From: an uncultured Roseivirga sp.
GTDB taxonomy: Bacteria; Bacteroidota; Bacteroidia; Cytophagales; Cyclobacteriaceae
Reading direction: 5' to 3'
DNA length: 64,000 nt
NCBI GenBank assembly: GCA_947493005.1
Contig: CANLOY010000001.1
Span: 682,001-746,000 of the forward strand
Part shown: positions 7,837 to 18,007 of the stretch, in pieces
How the letters are laid out: each line of letters begins with the position of its first letter
How positions within the stretch are numbered: position 1 is the stretch's first letter
The notes under the pieces: generated by a model
Database searches by the model: none
Seen by the model: only the letters and a program-made list of their open reading frames with translations
What the model was told of the DNA's origin: nothing
Position numbers and translations under genes: made by a program

Positions 7837-9147
7837 ATGAAAAAAAATATCCTTCAATATTTATCCTTCATCCTCCTCCTTGCTACAACTTCAGCCTGTG
7901 GAGGAGATGGTGAAGGAGAAAACCCTCAAGAGCCAAACATAAAAGCAATAAACGTTACCATCACCGACCTCAACAATAATGGTAATGCCTCAGATCTTCG
8001 AATTGGCTTTACGGCTTCTTCAAATGAGAGCTTTCTAACGGCTTATCGAGTTGTTATTGTAAAGTCTGCCAGCGCAGGCATGATCAGCCTTGAAAAGGTT
8101 GAATCTTTATCGGCTAGTAGCTATCAGGATATACCTAAGAGCGGTCAAAATATCTCTACTTTTCTAAATGCTGGATTATTGGATGTTGAAGGTAACGCAA
8201 TCCAGGAAGGAGAATCTTATCTGGCTTATGTGGTAGCGTTAGCCGATGGTACAAATGCCAAAGAGAATCAACTGAGCAATCAATCAAACCAAACATTATT
8301 ATCCAACACCGATGTACTTGAGATAGTCACAGAGCTTCCCATAGGAACAGGAGGGGTTGAGGTAGATGCTAATGGAAATGTATACTGCTCAGATTTCGGT
8401 AAATCTCTGAACAGTCCCCCTGGTACATTAGTCTACAAAGTAACCCCTCATGGGGCATCAAGTATTTTTGCATCAGGTCTAAGAGGTGCTTCAGGAAATA
8501 CATTCGGGCCTGATGGAAACTTCTATCAATCAAATATAGGCGGAGGTAGTGTCAGTGTTATCTCAGCTACTGGTCAGGTATCAAACTTTGTCTCTGGGAT
8601 GTCTTCTCCTGTAGGCCTTGTCTTCGACCCTCAGGGGAATTTATATGTTGCCAATTGTGGTGATAATACTGTTAAGAAAGTAGACACTAACGGCCAGGTC
8701 ACGACCTTTGCCAGCGGTACATTATTCAAATGCCCGAATGGTATCACCATAGACAATAGTGGAAATTTATATGTTGCCAATTTCAGTGATTCTAACGTTA
8801 TAAAAATTGATCCTCAGGGTAATGCTTCAGTCTTTGCCACCTTTAGCGGAGGCAACAATGGACACATCTCATTCTTTGAAGACAACTTGTATGTAGTAGC
8901 AAGAGCCGCCAATCAGATTTTCAGAGTAGATCTGGAGGGAAATAAAACTTTAATTGCAGGAAGTGGCACACGTGGTCATAAAGAAGGGGCAGCACTTCAA
9001 GCGGAGCTATCACTACCAAATGATTTGATGTTTAGCCATGATGGTAAATTTTTATACATCAACGACTCTAAGCCTATAACGGGCACTCCCGCCAATAGTG
9101 ATATTCAACCTACTTATTTGAAAAGAATGAGGTTTAAGAGAAACTAA
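7837..9147 (+). CDS. NHL/SMP-30-like beta-propeller lipoprotein
   Basis: Predicted outer-membrane or periplasmic lipoprotein of 436 residues. I use the ATG at 7837, not the open frame from 7771, because it gives a clean type II signal peptide, MKKNILQYLSFILLLATTSA followed by lipobox Cys 21 and a G/D/E-rich linker. Residues about 40-170 form a fibronectin-like or Ig-like region. From about 175 onward there are repeated strands with FDPQGNLYVANCGDNTVKKVD-type units (G-N-x-Y-V-A-N) typical of six-bladed NHL/SMP-30 propellers. No catalytic lactonase residues can be assigned with confidence. It may bind a ligand at the cell surface. It stands alone. Confidence 0.85.
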   Translation: MKKNILQYLSFILLLATTSACGGDGEGENPQEPNIKAINVTITDLNNNGNASDLRIGFTASSNESFLTAYRVVIVKSASAGMISLEKVESLSASSYQDIPKSGQNISTFLNAGLLDVEGNAIQEGESYLAYVVALADGTNAKENQLSNQSNQTLLSNTDVLEIVTELPIGTGGVEVDANGNVYCSDFGKSLNSPPGTLVYKVTPHGASSIFASGLRGASGNTFGPDGNFYQSNIGGGSVSVISATGQVSNFVSGMSSPVGLVFDPQGNLYVANCGDNTVKKVDTNGQVTTFASGTLFKCPNGITIDNSGNLYVANFSDSNVIKIDPQGNASVFATFSGGNNGHISFFEDNLYVVARAANQIFRVDLEGNKTLIAGSGTRGHKEGAALQAELSLPNDLMFSHDGKFLYINDSKPITGTPANSDIQPTYLKRMRFKRN

Positions 9148-9206
9148 GGGTTCAGGCTCTTTTAACAAAGACTGGTATCTAAACTTCAATAAACGAGATT
9201 CCTGAT

Positions 9207-9242
9207 ATTTTTCTTCCTGCTTGAGGTTTTAGGAAGAAAAAT
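9207..9242. terminator. Stem-loop between convergent genes
   Basis: A perfect 12-bp inverted repeat, ATTTTTCTTCCT at 9207-9218 and its complement at 9231-9242, with a 12-nt loop. It lies between the ends of the lipoprotein gene and the response regulator. The arms carry the A and T runs themselves, so it may terminate in both directions. Confidence 0.5.
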
Positions 9243-9262
9243 TCTGGAATGACGCACTCTTA

Positions 9263-9889
9263 TTAAACCAGTTTATCCTTTAAAGCCTTGGCAACTGCCT
9301 CTGATTTAGAGTTCACCTCTAGTTTTTTGTAGATGCTTTTGATGTGAGAGCGAACTGTATCCTGACTTATGAATAAGGCATCAGCAATAAGTTTGTAGCT
9401 CTTGCCTTTACAAAGTTGGTCAAGTACATCCATTTCCCTTTCGGTAAGGTCGGCTCGTTGTTGCTTACGAAAAGACTTTACCACCATTCTCGCAATACTG
9501 GTACTCATGGGAGCACCTCCATTCATCGCCTCAACTACTGCCTCAACAATGCGCTCTGGTGGTGTACTTTTAACCAGATAGCCTGAAGCACCTGCGCAGA
9601 GAGAATCGAAAACCAACTGATCATCTTGGTGAACTGTTAGCATTAAAGCTTCTACTGACGGAATCTTCTCTTTCATTTGCTCCACTGCTTTGATTCCGGT
9701 CATTCCCGGAAGAGAAATATCCATCAAGACTATATCAGGAGTTCTATCACTCAGGTCATCTAAGAAATCCTCAGCGTTATCGTAGGTCTTTTCGCATATC
9801 ATACCTTTACTAGTATTGATGATAATTGCCAGATTATTCCTGATTTCCGGGTCGTCTTCTACAATGCTCAGTCTTATTGTTTCGCTCAT
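9263..9889 (-). CDS. NarL/LuxR-family response regulator
   Basis: A 208-residue DNA-binding response regulator. The receiver domain (about 1-125) has the acidic pair E11-D12-D13, the phospho-acceptor D57 in IVLMDISLPG, T in MLTVH and K in LVKSTPP. The C-terminal LuxR-type helix-turn-helix starts at LTEREMDVLDQL and includes DTVRSHIKSIYKKL. Its ATG is 5 bp after the stop of the kinase gene, so the two form a cognate pair in one operon. Target genes cannot be read from the sequence. Confidence 0.95.
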   Translation of the reverse strand: MSETIRLSIVEDDPEIRNNLAIIINTSKGMICEKTYDNAEDFLDDLSDRTPDIVLMDISLPGMTGIKAVEQMKEKIPSVEALMLTVHQDDQLVFDSLCAGASGYLVKSTPPERIVEAVVEAMNGGAPMSTSIARMVVKSFRKQQRADLTEREMDVLDQLCKGKSYKLIADALFISQDTVRSHIKSIYKKLEVNSKSEAVAKALKDKLV

Positions 9890-9894
9890 AATTG

Positions 9895-12800
9895 TTAAAT
9901 CCTTTCGTCTACCTGTGGCTCACCCATAAAAGTAATTCTAGTTCCTACACCAGTCTCTGAATCTATTTTCAACTTGCCATCTACTTCAGATATTCTCAGT
10001 TTCATATTTCTCAAACCGTAACCTTTCGAGGCGCTCTCCAGATCAAACCCTTTCCCATCATCCTTGAGAGTAATACTGAATACTCTTTTTTCCAATTTGA
10101 AATGAAGGAATACATTTTGTGCTTCGGCATGTTTCAGTACATTATGCATAGCTTCTTTGAAAGTCATTATCAAATGCCGCTTCCAATCCATATTCAAGGT
10201 AATTTCATGAAGTGCTGCAGGAATCTGATCGACAGAAAAAGCCACATCCGTTTTGTCAAAAAGCTCTTCTCCAAAGTCTTTCAACATAGTGGCAAGGTCA
10301 TAGGCTGTATCTTTCTTAGGGTCCAAGGCCCAAAGAAAGTCACGCATAGAATTATTGAGGCTCCTTGAATTGCTTTTGATTTTCTCTACATATTCAGAAG
10401 TCTCTGGTTGAGCACCATTTAACTTACGCTCCAGGACTTCCGAAAACAGCGCTATCCTTGTAAGCTTGTTTCCCATTTCGTCATGAAAATCTGCTGCTGC
10501 TTTTTTTCTTACTGTTTCCATTACCTTAACCTTATGTAGTTTGCTCTTGAGTCTTAGAAAATGTAGCAGGTAAAGGATTGCTACAAAAAGTAATATGATG
10601 GAAAGGTAAAACCACCATTTCTGCCAAAACGGAGCACGTATATGAATGATCATAGTTGCTTCCTCAGGACTCCAATCACTAGCATTCAGGCCTGCTCTTA
10701 CTTTGAAAGTATAGGTTCCTGGAGGTAGGTTAGCGTAGTTAGCACTTCTCAACTTGCCATTGTTAACCCAATTTTCATCTACCCCTTCAAGCTTATAACT
10801 GTAGTTAAGTTTATCCGAGTTTGAGTAATTAATGGAAAGAAAATCGAACCCGATAAAGTTCTGATTATATGAAAAACTAAGTTCAGATATCTCTTGAATA
10901 GGCTTGTCTCTTTTAAGTTCCGTATCAAATAGCCTGACACGCTCAATAAAAACATCAAGAACTGCTGTTGAGGCCTTAATTGAGGAAGGATCGAAGTTGA
11001 CCAAAGCACTGTTGCTTCCAAAAAACATGGTATTTCCTGTTTTGTAAGCAGCCTGAAGTTGAAAATCGATTGAATTCAAACCCTCTTCAAAACCAAATCT
11101 CCTGAATTTTTCGGTTTCAGGGTTGTATTTGTGCAAGCCATCAATTGCCGACATCCAAAGACTTCCGTCTTCTGCCTCCAGTATCCCCTGAATATTAGGG
11201 ATTGGTTTTGCGCCTTTTGGTGTCATATTATGCCACTTTTCTATTTCCCGATCGAACTTCAACAGTCCACTACTGAAGCCGCCTATCCAAAAGTTCCCTT
11301 TGCTATCCTCAAGAATGGTGTTTACCGTTTGCGCCTGATTTTTAGTTTTCCGTATTCCTGTATAATTGAATTGGTCGAAACTAACCTTATCATTTTCTTC
11401 TTTTATTCTAAAAAGGCCTGCCATTACTGTACCTATCCAGACATCATTTTTTGAATCAACCATCAACACTCTGTTCTCAACTGCCTTCAGAATCCCTGGC
11501 ATGTTTTCCAGCCCACTGATATGCCATACTTCTCCATTAGAAAAGTCATACTTGAAGAGTCCTTTATTTCCTGTTATCCACAAGGCTTCATTCTGATCCA
11601 AGGCCAGATTGGTGATGTTCTGCCCTTCAAAAGTTGCGTTAAGTTGCTTTAGGCTTCTGCTTTTAGCATCGAACTCTAAAACACCTTTTGTTGTACCTAA
11701 CAACAGGTTCTTTTTATAAAACACAATTGAATGAATCCAGAATTCATCACCAGTTTCATAAATAATTTGTGGTAAGAGTTTTCCTGAACTGAATTCATAT
11801 TTCATCAATCCTTGGCCAGAGGAAAAGAAAACATCACCTTCTCCTGAAGCAGAAATTGCATTTACCCTGTTCTTAAAATCTTCCTTTCCTTCTGGGTAAA
11901 CCTGAATGTTTTTAAAATCCTGATTCCTGATTGTAATTTTATTCAGGCCAGCATAATTACTACCAATCCAAAGGACTCCTTCTTCAGCATCAAAAGAGTA
12001 GGTGCCAATTGGTTGCGGATGGTCCATAATAAAAGATGCAAGTCCCGTTTCCAGGTTGAAAAGGTATACTTTATAATTTGTATCAATCATCAATGCCTTT
12101 TTCTGCCCTTCTATTAAATCAGCATACCAAAACTCATTACTCGAAAAACCTTCAATCTCTCTTTCTTTCCAGCCGTTTGAAGTATACTCCAAAAGCCCCT
12201 TCCCCTTAAAAGAAATAATCAATCTACCTTCTGATTCAAACACATTGTTTACATTTTCAGCACTATTATCAGGCAGTGGTATTTTCTCAATAGTCAAGGA
12301 TGCTTCATCAAACCTATATAGACCCTTTTCTTTAGAATAAACTAGACCTTCCCCGTTATCGGGGCTCAGAAACTGTCTGGTTTTGGGTAGTGACTTTCCT
12401 TCGTAAGTCACTTCATGGAAGGAATTTTTCTGTTCATCAAAAGTGAACAAGCCTTCATCACCTCCCATAAGAATTCTCCCATTTTTCGTTTCTGCGATAA
12501 AAGACACGCTTGGGTTTTGAAAGCCCTGTACATCTACCGGGAAATATTTTCCCTTATCATAATCTACTTTGTTGATAGTAAGATTGCTGCTTACCCAGCT
12601 TCTCCCTTTCGAATCGAAAAACACATTTGTAACGAAATTATTGGAGTGAGAAAGGTTTTCGTAATCGTAGCAAAAGTACTTGAACTGCCCCTTTGCTCTG
12701 TCCAACATTGAAATTCCGCCAACATCCAGTGTAACCCAAATATTGGCTTTCTTGTCTTCATATATTTTTCCCTGGCTATTGGCTCTTATCGAAAATGAGT

Positions 12801-13053
12801 CTTGAGGATCATAGCGAAAGACTTCAAATGAGTATCCGTCAAACTTATTCAGCCCATGACCGGTAGAAATCCATTTATATCCATATTTATCTTCATGAAT
12901 TTCTCTTACTTTTTCACTGGAGAGGCCATGTTCAGTTCCGATTTTCTCAATAGTAATTGTCTGCGCAACTAAATCATTATTTTGAGCAAACACTATTAGA
13001 AACAGACAGCATAAAGCCACCTTGAAAAACAGATTGATTAACCTGAGAGGCAT
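9895..13053 (-). CDS. Propeller-type sensor histidine kinase (Reg_prop, Y_Y_Y, HisKA_3)
   Basis: A 1052-residue membrane kinase. An N-terminal signal peptide (to about residue 30, ending FAQNND) is followed by repeats such as ITGNKGLFKYD and DSKGNFWIGGFSSGL that build two periplasmic beta-propellers, then a Y_Y_Y domain (YSYKLEGVDENW and PPGTYTFKVRA) and one transmembrane helix (about 810-832). The cytoplasmic part has a HisKA_3 dimerisation domain with phospho-acceptor His at about 857 in AADFHDEMGNKL and a HATPase domain with NVLKHAEAQN and GKGFDL. This resembles hybrid HTCS polysaccharide sensors, but the kinase is not fused to its regulator; the NarL-type gene follows 5 bp later. The ligand is unknown and no polysaccharide locus is adjacent. 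Confidence 0.94.
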   Translation of the reverse strand: MPLRLINLFFKVALCCLFLIVFAQNNDLVAQTITIEKIGTEHGLSSEKVREIHEDKYGYKWISTGHGLNKFDGYSFEVFRYDPQDSFSIRANSQGKIYEDKKANIWVTLDVGGISMLDRAKGQFKYFCYDYENLSHSNNFVTNVFFDSKGRSWVSSNLTINKVDYDKGKYFPVDVQGFQNPSVSFIAETKNGRILMGGDEGLFTFDEQKNSFHEVTYEGKSLPKTRQFLSPDNGEGLVYSKEKGLYRFDEASLTIEKIPLPDNSAENVNNVFESEGRLIISFKGKGLLEYTSNGWKEREIEGFSSNEFWYADLIEGQKKALMIDTNYKVYLFNLETGLASFIMDHPQPIGTYSFDAEEGVLWIGSNYAGLNKITIRNQDFKNIQVYPEGKEDFKNRVNAISASGEGDVFFSSGQGLMKYEFSSGKLLPQIIYETGDEFWIHSIVFYKKNLLLGTTKGVLEFDAKSRSLKQLNATFEGQNITNLALDQNEALWITGNKGLFKYDFSNGEVWHISGLENMPGILKAVENRVLMVDSKNDVWIGTVMAGLFRIKEENDKVSFDQFNYTGIRKTKNQAQTVNTILEDSKGNFWIGGFSSGLLKFDREIEKWHNMTPKGAKPIPNIQGILEAEDGSLWMSAIDGLHKYNPETEKFRRFGFEEGLNSIDFQLQAAYKTGNTMFFGSNSALVNFDPSSIKASTAVLDVFIERVRLFDTELKRDKPIQEISELSFSYNQNFIGFDFLSINYSNSDKLNYSYKLEGVDENWVNNGKLRSANYANLPPGTYTFKVRAGLNASDWSPEEATMIIHIRAPFWQKWWFYLSIILLFVAILYLLHFLRLKSKLHKVKVMETVRKKAAADFHDEMGNKLTRIALFSEVLERKLNGAQPETSEYVEKIKSNSRSLNNSMRDFLWALDPKKDTAYDLATMLKDFGEELFDKTDVAFSVDQIPAALHEITLNMDWKRHLIMTFKEAMHNVLKHAEAQNVFLHFKLEKRVFSITLKDDGKGFDLESASKGYGLRNMKLRISEVDGKLKIDSETGVGTRITFMGEPQVDERI

Positions 13054-13107
13054 ACCTCAAGTTACATAATTCTTACTTGAGGCAATTCACATGTTTGTGT
13101 GATATCG

Positions 13108-15933
13108 TTAATGGGCGACCAACCAGTTTTCACCAATTCCAACTTCCACGTCCATAGGAATATCCATGGCTATGGCATTCATCATCAGTTCTGGAACCCT
13201 GGTTTTCATTACATCCAGCTCAGGTTTGTACACATCAAACACCAATTCGTCATGCACCTGCATGATCATCTTGGATTTTAGATTTTCCTCCTTCATCCAT
13301 TTGTGAATATTGATCATGGCCACCTTAATCATATCAGCAGCACTACCTTGAATGGGAGCATTGATAGCATTTCTTTCCGCATGACCTCTCACCGTCATGT
13401 TTTTCGAATGGATATCTCTCAGGTATCTTCTTCTACCTAAAATGGTTTCTACATAGGTAAATTCACGTGCTTTATTCACCTGATTATCCATGTACCTTTT
13501 TACACCCGGAAACTCATTGAAATATGCTGTAATAATCTCTTGTGCCTCGGTTCTGGAAATTCCAATATTCTGTGCAAGGCCAAAAGCAGAAATGCCATAT
13601 ATCAAGCCAAAGTTTACTTCCTTGGCCTTTCTTCTCATATCCCTGTCTACTTCTTCCAATGGAACACCAAATACCTTAGATGCCGTAGTGGAGTGAATAT
13701 CTCTTCCTGATTTAAAAGCTTCCATCATACTTTCATCTTCGGCAAAAGCAGCCACAATACGTAGTTCAATCTGCGAATAATCCGCAGCCATTAACACATG
13801 ATCTTCCGACCTGGGAATAAACGCTTTCCTGATCTCTCTTCCTTTTGGAGTTCTGATAGGAATATTCTGAAGGTTCGGGTTATTAGAACTCAATCTGCCA
13901 GTAGCAGCTACCGCTTGCCTGTAATCAGTATGTACTAAACCATCTACGGGACTGATCATGGTTGGCAGTGCATCTACATAGGTTGATTTCAATTTCTGAT
14001 ATTCCCTGAATTCAAGAATTCTTCTGGCAATATCATGCTCTACAGCCAGTTTGGATAAAATATCTTCGCCAGTAGCATACTGACCTGTTTTGGTTTTTTT
14101 AGGTTTATCAACCAGTTTTAGCTTATCAAAAAGAATCACACCAAGCTGCTTTGGAGAAGCTACATTAAACTCTTCACCTGCCATCTCAAATATTTCGGAC
14201 TGAGCCTTTCGACTTTCCTCTTCTAATTCTTTAGACATCGCAGCTAATGCCTCAGTATCTATTTTCACACCATTGTATTCTACATCAGCCAGTACATGCA
14301 TCAATGGTAACTCCACTTCGTCAAAGAGTTTTTTAATCTGGCCTTCTTCCAACATTGGAGAAAGACTGTTTTTCAGTTGATAAGTGATATCAGCATCTTC
14401 TCCCGCATATTCAACGACTTTATGCACAGAGACGTCTTTCATGTTGCCTTGCTTTACCCCCTTCTTTCCAATCAATTCAGTAATTGATACTGGTGAATAG
14501 TTAAGATAGTTTTCAGATAAAATGTCCATGTTATGACGAGTATCCGGGTCGATTAGGTAATGGGCAAGCATAGTGTCGAAAATCGGCCCCCTTACTTCAA
14601 TTCCATAGTTTTTCAGAATCTGTATATCATACTTGGCATTCTGAGCCACTTTCGTGATCGATTCACTTTCAAAAACTGACCTGAACTCTTCAGCAATTCT
14701 CTTGGTTTCATCTTTGTCATCATGCGGTGTAGGCACATAATAGGCTTCTCCTTCTTTGTAGGAAAATGCTATACCGATCATATTAGCTTCTATTGGTTCC
14801 AAACTATCCGTCTCTGTATCAAAACAGATTTCGTCTTGTAGCAACAGATACTTTACGAGCCTTTCTCTTAACTCAGGTGTATCAATCAAGTGGTAATCAT
14901 GGGGTGTATTGGTAATATCTCTCTTTTCGTGAACAACCTCTTCTTCACTTTGCAGCGGAATAGTAGGAGAGTCATCAGAAAAAAGCCCCATTTGTGCTGA
15001 ACCAGAAGAAGCGGGTGAAGGCTTGGCTTTAGCCGTAGCAGTTTTGCCAGTTGGTTCTCCAAGTATTCTCTTGAGTGTGGTTCTGAACTCCAGGTCTTCA
15101 AAGATCTTAGTGAGCTTATCCACATCTGGGCCTGTATATTTAAGGTCATCTTCTTTGAACTCTAAAGGTACCTCAATTTCTATACGAGCGAGTTCCTTCG
15201 ACAGAATTCCCTGCTGGCCGAACTCAGCAACTTTTTCTCCAAGTTTTCCCTTCAGCTCATGGGCATGCTCAACAATATTTTCAAGCGTGTCATATTGTTT
15301 CAGTAGCTTGGCTGCCGTCTTTGGACCCACTCCTGGAATTCCCGGAATGTTATCAACAGAATCGCCTTGCAGCCCAAGCATATCTACTACCTGATCAATT
15401 CTTTCAATGTCCCATTTGGCCAGAACCTCAGGAATACCCATAATGTCTACACCATTGCCCATAAAGGCCGGTTTGTATAAGTAAACATGCTCCTCTACTA
15501 ATTGACCATAGTCTTTATCGGGAGTCATCATAAATACCTCAAACCCTTCACGAGCTGCTTTCTTTGCAAATGTGCCTATCACATCATCAGCTTCATATCC
15601 ATCAAGTTCCAAAACGGGAATGTTAAATGCCCTGACAATATCTTTAACAATGGGGGTTCCAATTTTAATATCTTCCGGAGTCTCTTCTCTGTTGGCCTTA
15701 TAAGGCTCATACTGTTCATGACGAAAAGTGGGAGCACTGGTATCAAAAGCCACAGCTATGTGGGTGGGTTTTCTTTTATCTATTATCTCGTAAAGGCTAT
15801 TCGTGAAACCAAAGGGGGCTCCAGTATTTAATCCTTTAGAATTGATTCTTGGGTTTTTACTAAATGCAAAATGTGCTCTGTAGATAAGCGCCATAGCATC
15901 TAAAAGAAAAAGAGATTTTTCCGGTTTACTCAT
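13108..15933 (-). CDS. polA: DNA polymerase I
   Basis: A 941-residue family A polymerase for gap filling, Okazaki-fragment processing and repair. Three domains are visible: 5'-nuclease (about 1-300, with LDGYEADDVIGTFAK and QGDSVDNIPGIPGVGPKTA), 3'-5' exonuclease (about 345-530) and polymerase (about 560-941) with DYSQIELRIVAA (motif A), RRKAKEVNFGLIYG (O helix) and QVHDELVF (motif C). The exonuclease retains D-T-E-T, so proofreading is probably active, unlike in some other phyla. It is a single gene between the kinase and the S41 peptidase, with a possible TATCTTTA -7 box just upstream. Confidence 0.98.
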   Translation of the reverse strand: MSKPEKSLFLLDAMALIYRAHFAFSKNPRINSKGLNTGAPFGFTNSLYEIIDKRKPTHIAVAFDTSAPTFRHEQYEPYKANREETPEDIKIGTPIVKDIVRAFNIPVLELDGYEADDVIGTFAKKAAREGFEVFMMTPDKDYGQLVEEHVYLYKPAFMGNGVDIMGIPEVLAKWDIERIDQVVDMLGLQGDSVDNIPGIPGVGPKTAAKLLKQYDTLENIVEHAHELKGKLGEKVAEFGQQGILSKELARIEIEVPLEFKEDDLKYTGPDVDKLTKIFEDLEFRTTLKRILGEPTGKTATAKAKPSPASSGSAQMGLFSDDSPTIPLQSEEEVVHEKRDITNTPHDYHLIDTPELRERLVKYLLLQDEICFDTETDSLEPIEANMIGIAFSYKEGEAYYVPTPHDDKDETKRIAEEFRSVFESESITKVAQNAKYDIQILKNYGIEVRGPIFDTMLAHYLIDPDTRHNMDILSENYLNYSPVSITELIGKKGVKQGNMKDVSVHKVVEYAGEDADITYQLKNSLSPMLEEGQIKKLFDEVELPLMHVLADVEYNGVKIDTEALAAMSKELEEESRKAQSEIFEMAGEEFNVASPKQLGVILFDKLKLVDKPKKTKTGQYATGEDILSKLAVEHDIARRILEFREYQKLKSTYVDALPTMISPVDGLVHTDYRQAVAATGRLSSNNPNLQNIPIRTPKGREIRKAFIPRSEDHVLMAADYSQIELRIVAAFAEDESMMEAFKSGRDIHSTTASKVFGVPLEEVDRDMRRKAKEVNFGLIYGISAFGLAQNIGISRTEAQEIITAYFNEFPGVKRYMDNQVNKAREFTYVETILGRRRYLRDIHSKNMTVRGHAERNAINAPIQGSAADMIKVAMINIHKWMKEENLKSKMIMQVHDELVFDVYKPELDVMKTRVPELMMNAIAMDIPMDVEVGIGENWLVAH

Positions 15934-15977
15934 TTTATAAAGATAGGTATTCCGGAAAACTGCGGAAAAGGAATTTC

Positions 15978-17498
15978 TTAATTAGAACCGTAAGAATTGT
16001 TTTGAGTAATAAGGTTCAATGCATAGGTAAAAACGGCATCTCTCTTTGCCATTAAATCTTCATAAGTCAATTCTACCAAGAAGTCAGGGTAAGTACCATG
16101 ACCTGCATTGTCTTCAGTAACATTCACAAACTCTTCATAAATAACAGGAACCTGAAGAACTGTGCTTGTATTAGGTAAGCTATAGTTTGCTAACATATTA
16201 GCAGCTCTTCCTACATGAGCACCTCCTGTTTCTTCACCTAAAAGAACAACGTTCTCCATCTGGCCTAGTATTCTTGCAAAATCTGCAGCAGCAGAAAACG
16301 TTTTACCTGAAATCATCACGTAAATGTTTCCTTCAAACTTTTCGCCTTCCCAGTTGATTCCTGAATCGAATTCGTCATACCAGTTTAATAAAGGTGCTTC
16401 AAAACGGTCTTCCTTTTCCTGATTGAAGTACTTTCTCAAATAAGTTTCAGCACTTTCTACTACCAGGTCAGATTTGGTAGAACCATTGATTGCCAGCAAG
16501 TGCTCTTTCATTTGAATACCGTTTGCACGAGTATAAGTCATTGAAGGGTCATTCAAACGCTCACCAGTCAGAAACTGGTAAAGAATACTCAACAATCTGC
16601 GATCGCCCCCCTCGTTATTCCTCAGGTCAATAACGAGATTTTCAAAGTCGAACTCCTTGTCATTCTCATTGTAACGTGACGAGACTTTTTTGTAGAACCA
16701 GTCAGGGTTTGCCTGGAACGTGTTTAAAGTCAATACGAGGGTTCCGAGAGAGTCGATCGCATCAAGGTGAGTAAATTGATTGTATCGCTTATGCGATAAG
16801 TTGACAGGTCGGAAGTAATTATTAGCTAACATAGTGTTTCCAGCTACGCCATCTATTTTAATACTTTCCTGCTGTCCATTAGGGTTCTTAAAGCTTACAT
16901 CGAAACTTGAAGAAGCACCATACTTAAGGAAGTAGTAATAGCCGAACTTACTTTCTACTTCTCTTAAAGGTTTTGTATTGCTGTAACCATCAGTCACAGT
17001 AAGGGTTAATAATTCTGGTAACATTTGAGCAACATTTGCTCCATTAATGCTGATTAGCTCTGATCCATGAGGAATATTTCCTTGCTCAAAATCTACATAA
17101 ACATTGTTTTCAATCACTCTAACTGGTAGTGGAAAAAACTGACTTAAGCTAGTCGCTTCTTTGATTAGATTAACATCCATTGAAACCACGGTGTGACCAC
17201 AACGAAGTTTGTTGTTGAGTTCGGCAAGCATTACATCAAACTCTTTAAAAGTGATCACTTCTGGAAGTAACTCTACTTTCTCGTTGATTAATTGCTGAAA
17301 TGCTTCACGTGAGATGTACTGGTAAGGATTGCCATGTTGCTTATCAATGATTTGAAAATAGACTTCCAAATCACTGGTAGCTTCCTGACGAGTAATTGTT
17401 CTATCGTAATCGTTAGCAAATGAAGAAAACGTAGAGATCAAAGCAAAAATGCCGATCAAAACGATTCTGTTTAGAATACTGATTAAAGACTTTTTCAT
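15978..17498 (-). CDS. S41-family (C-terminal processing-like) serine peptidase, exported
   Basis: A 506-residue secreted peptidase. I start at the ATG giving MKKSLISILNRIVLIGIFALI, a good signal peptide; the frame is open 11 codons further. The S41 core is recognisable by VIDLRNNEGGDRR and by the catalytic-serine loop ISGKTFSAAADFARILG, followed by LLGEETGGAHVG. A PDZ-like segment near GSELISINGANVAQMLP precedes it. Such peptidases act in the periplasm or outside the cell on unknown substrates. A predicted promoter far upstream (17751-17782) would give a leader of about 245 nt. Confidence 0.9.
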   Translation of the reverse strand: MKKSLISILNRIVLIGIFALISTFSSFANDYDRTITRQEATSDLEVYFQIIDKQHGNPYQYISREAFQQLINEKVELLPEVITFKEFDVMLAELNNKLRCGHTVVSMDVNLIKEATSLSQFFPLPVRVIENNVYVDFEQGNIPHGSELISINGANVAQMLPELLTLTVTDGYSNTKPLREVESKFGYYYFLKYGASSSFDVSFKNPNGQQESIKIDGVAGNTMLANNYFRPVNLSHKRYNQFTHLDAIDSLGTLVLTLNTFQANPDWFYKKVSSRYNENDKEFDFENLVIDLRNNEGGDRRLLSILYQFLTGERLNDPSMTYTRANGIQMKEHLLAINGSTKSDLVVESAETYLRKYFNQEKEDRFEAPLLNWYDEFDSGINWEGEKFEGNIYVMISGKTFSAAADFARILGQMENVVLLGEETGGAHVGRAANMLANYSLPNTSTVLQVPVIYEEFVNVTEDNAGHGTYPDFLVELTYEDLMAKRDAVFTYALNLITQNNSYGSN

Positions 17499-18007
17499 AA
17501 CCCTGTTTTTTGTTTTCAGGGTGATGATCATTTTTCGGCTTTCAACAGCCCGTTCGACTTGGCTTCTTGTTGAAGGAGAGACTTAAAGAGTTCGGCAATA
17601 AATCTCGAAATGGACACCCTGAACATCAGGGGGTAGTTGAGATTACTTCAGCGATTGCTTCAGTTTTGTTAGGTACTTAATACAGGTGGTTTGTGAAATA
17701 ACCTGCGTGAGTAATGAAGAGTAGATACTGGTGTTATTGTGAAAGTGATACAAACATACAAAAAAAGGTCGTTCACCCCAAAAAAACTTGTTGTTCACAT
17801 ACGTTTTTTTGCTATTCGTATATATTAACATTTATTCATAATAGTTTTTTGTTTGGCAAAAACACTCTTTGGAAAAATTTTATATTGAATTAAAATTGTT
17901 TGACGGATTTTATTGTACGCATTCCACGTAATTGTGAAATCCGTGGTTTTATGAAATATTTACCGCTTGTGATCGTATTTTTAACGCATTCTTTAACTTT
18001 TTAAGTA
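17499..18007. other. Intergenic region with long leader of the S41 gene
   Basis: About 500 bp. On the minus strand it holds a promoter at 17751-17782 and the long S41 leader, which includes a small hairpin CCCTGA-ACA-TCAGGG at 17617-17631. The part from 17830 to 17950 is very T-rich and has no ORF. On the plus strand a 17-codon frame, ATG at 17951 to TAA at 18002, precedes the outer-membrane protein in the same frame. A 62-codon minus-strand frame at 17643-17831 lies inside the leader and has no protein-like features. Confidence 0.5.
17751..17782 (-). promoter_or_regulatory. Predicted Bacteroidota promoter for the S41 peptidase gene
   Basis: Minus strand: TTTG at 17782-17779, a 20-bp spacer, and TATGTTTG at 17758-17751. 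Both boxes and the spacing match the TTTG/TAnnTTTG consensus, one of the best matches in the window. Transcription would start near 17744. Confidence 0.6.

Noticed and set aside
17643-17831. 62-codon minus-strand reading frame
   Set aside because: It overlaps the predicted S41 promoter and leader; low-complexity composition and no recognisable features.
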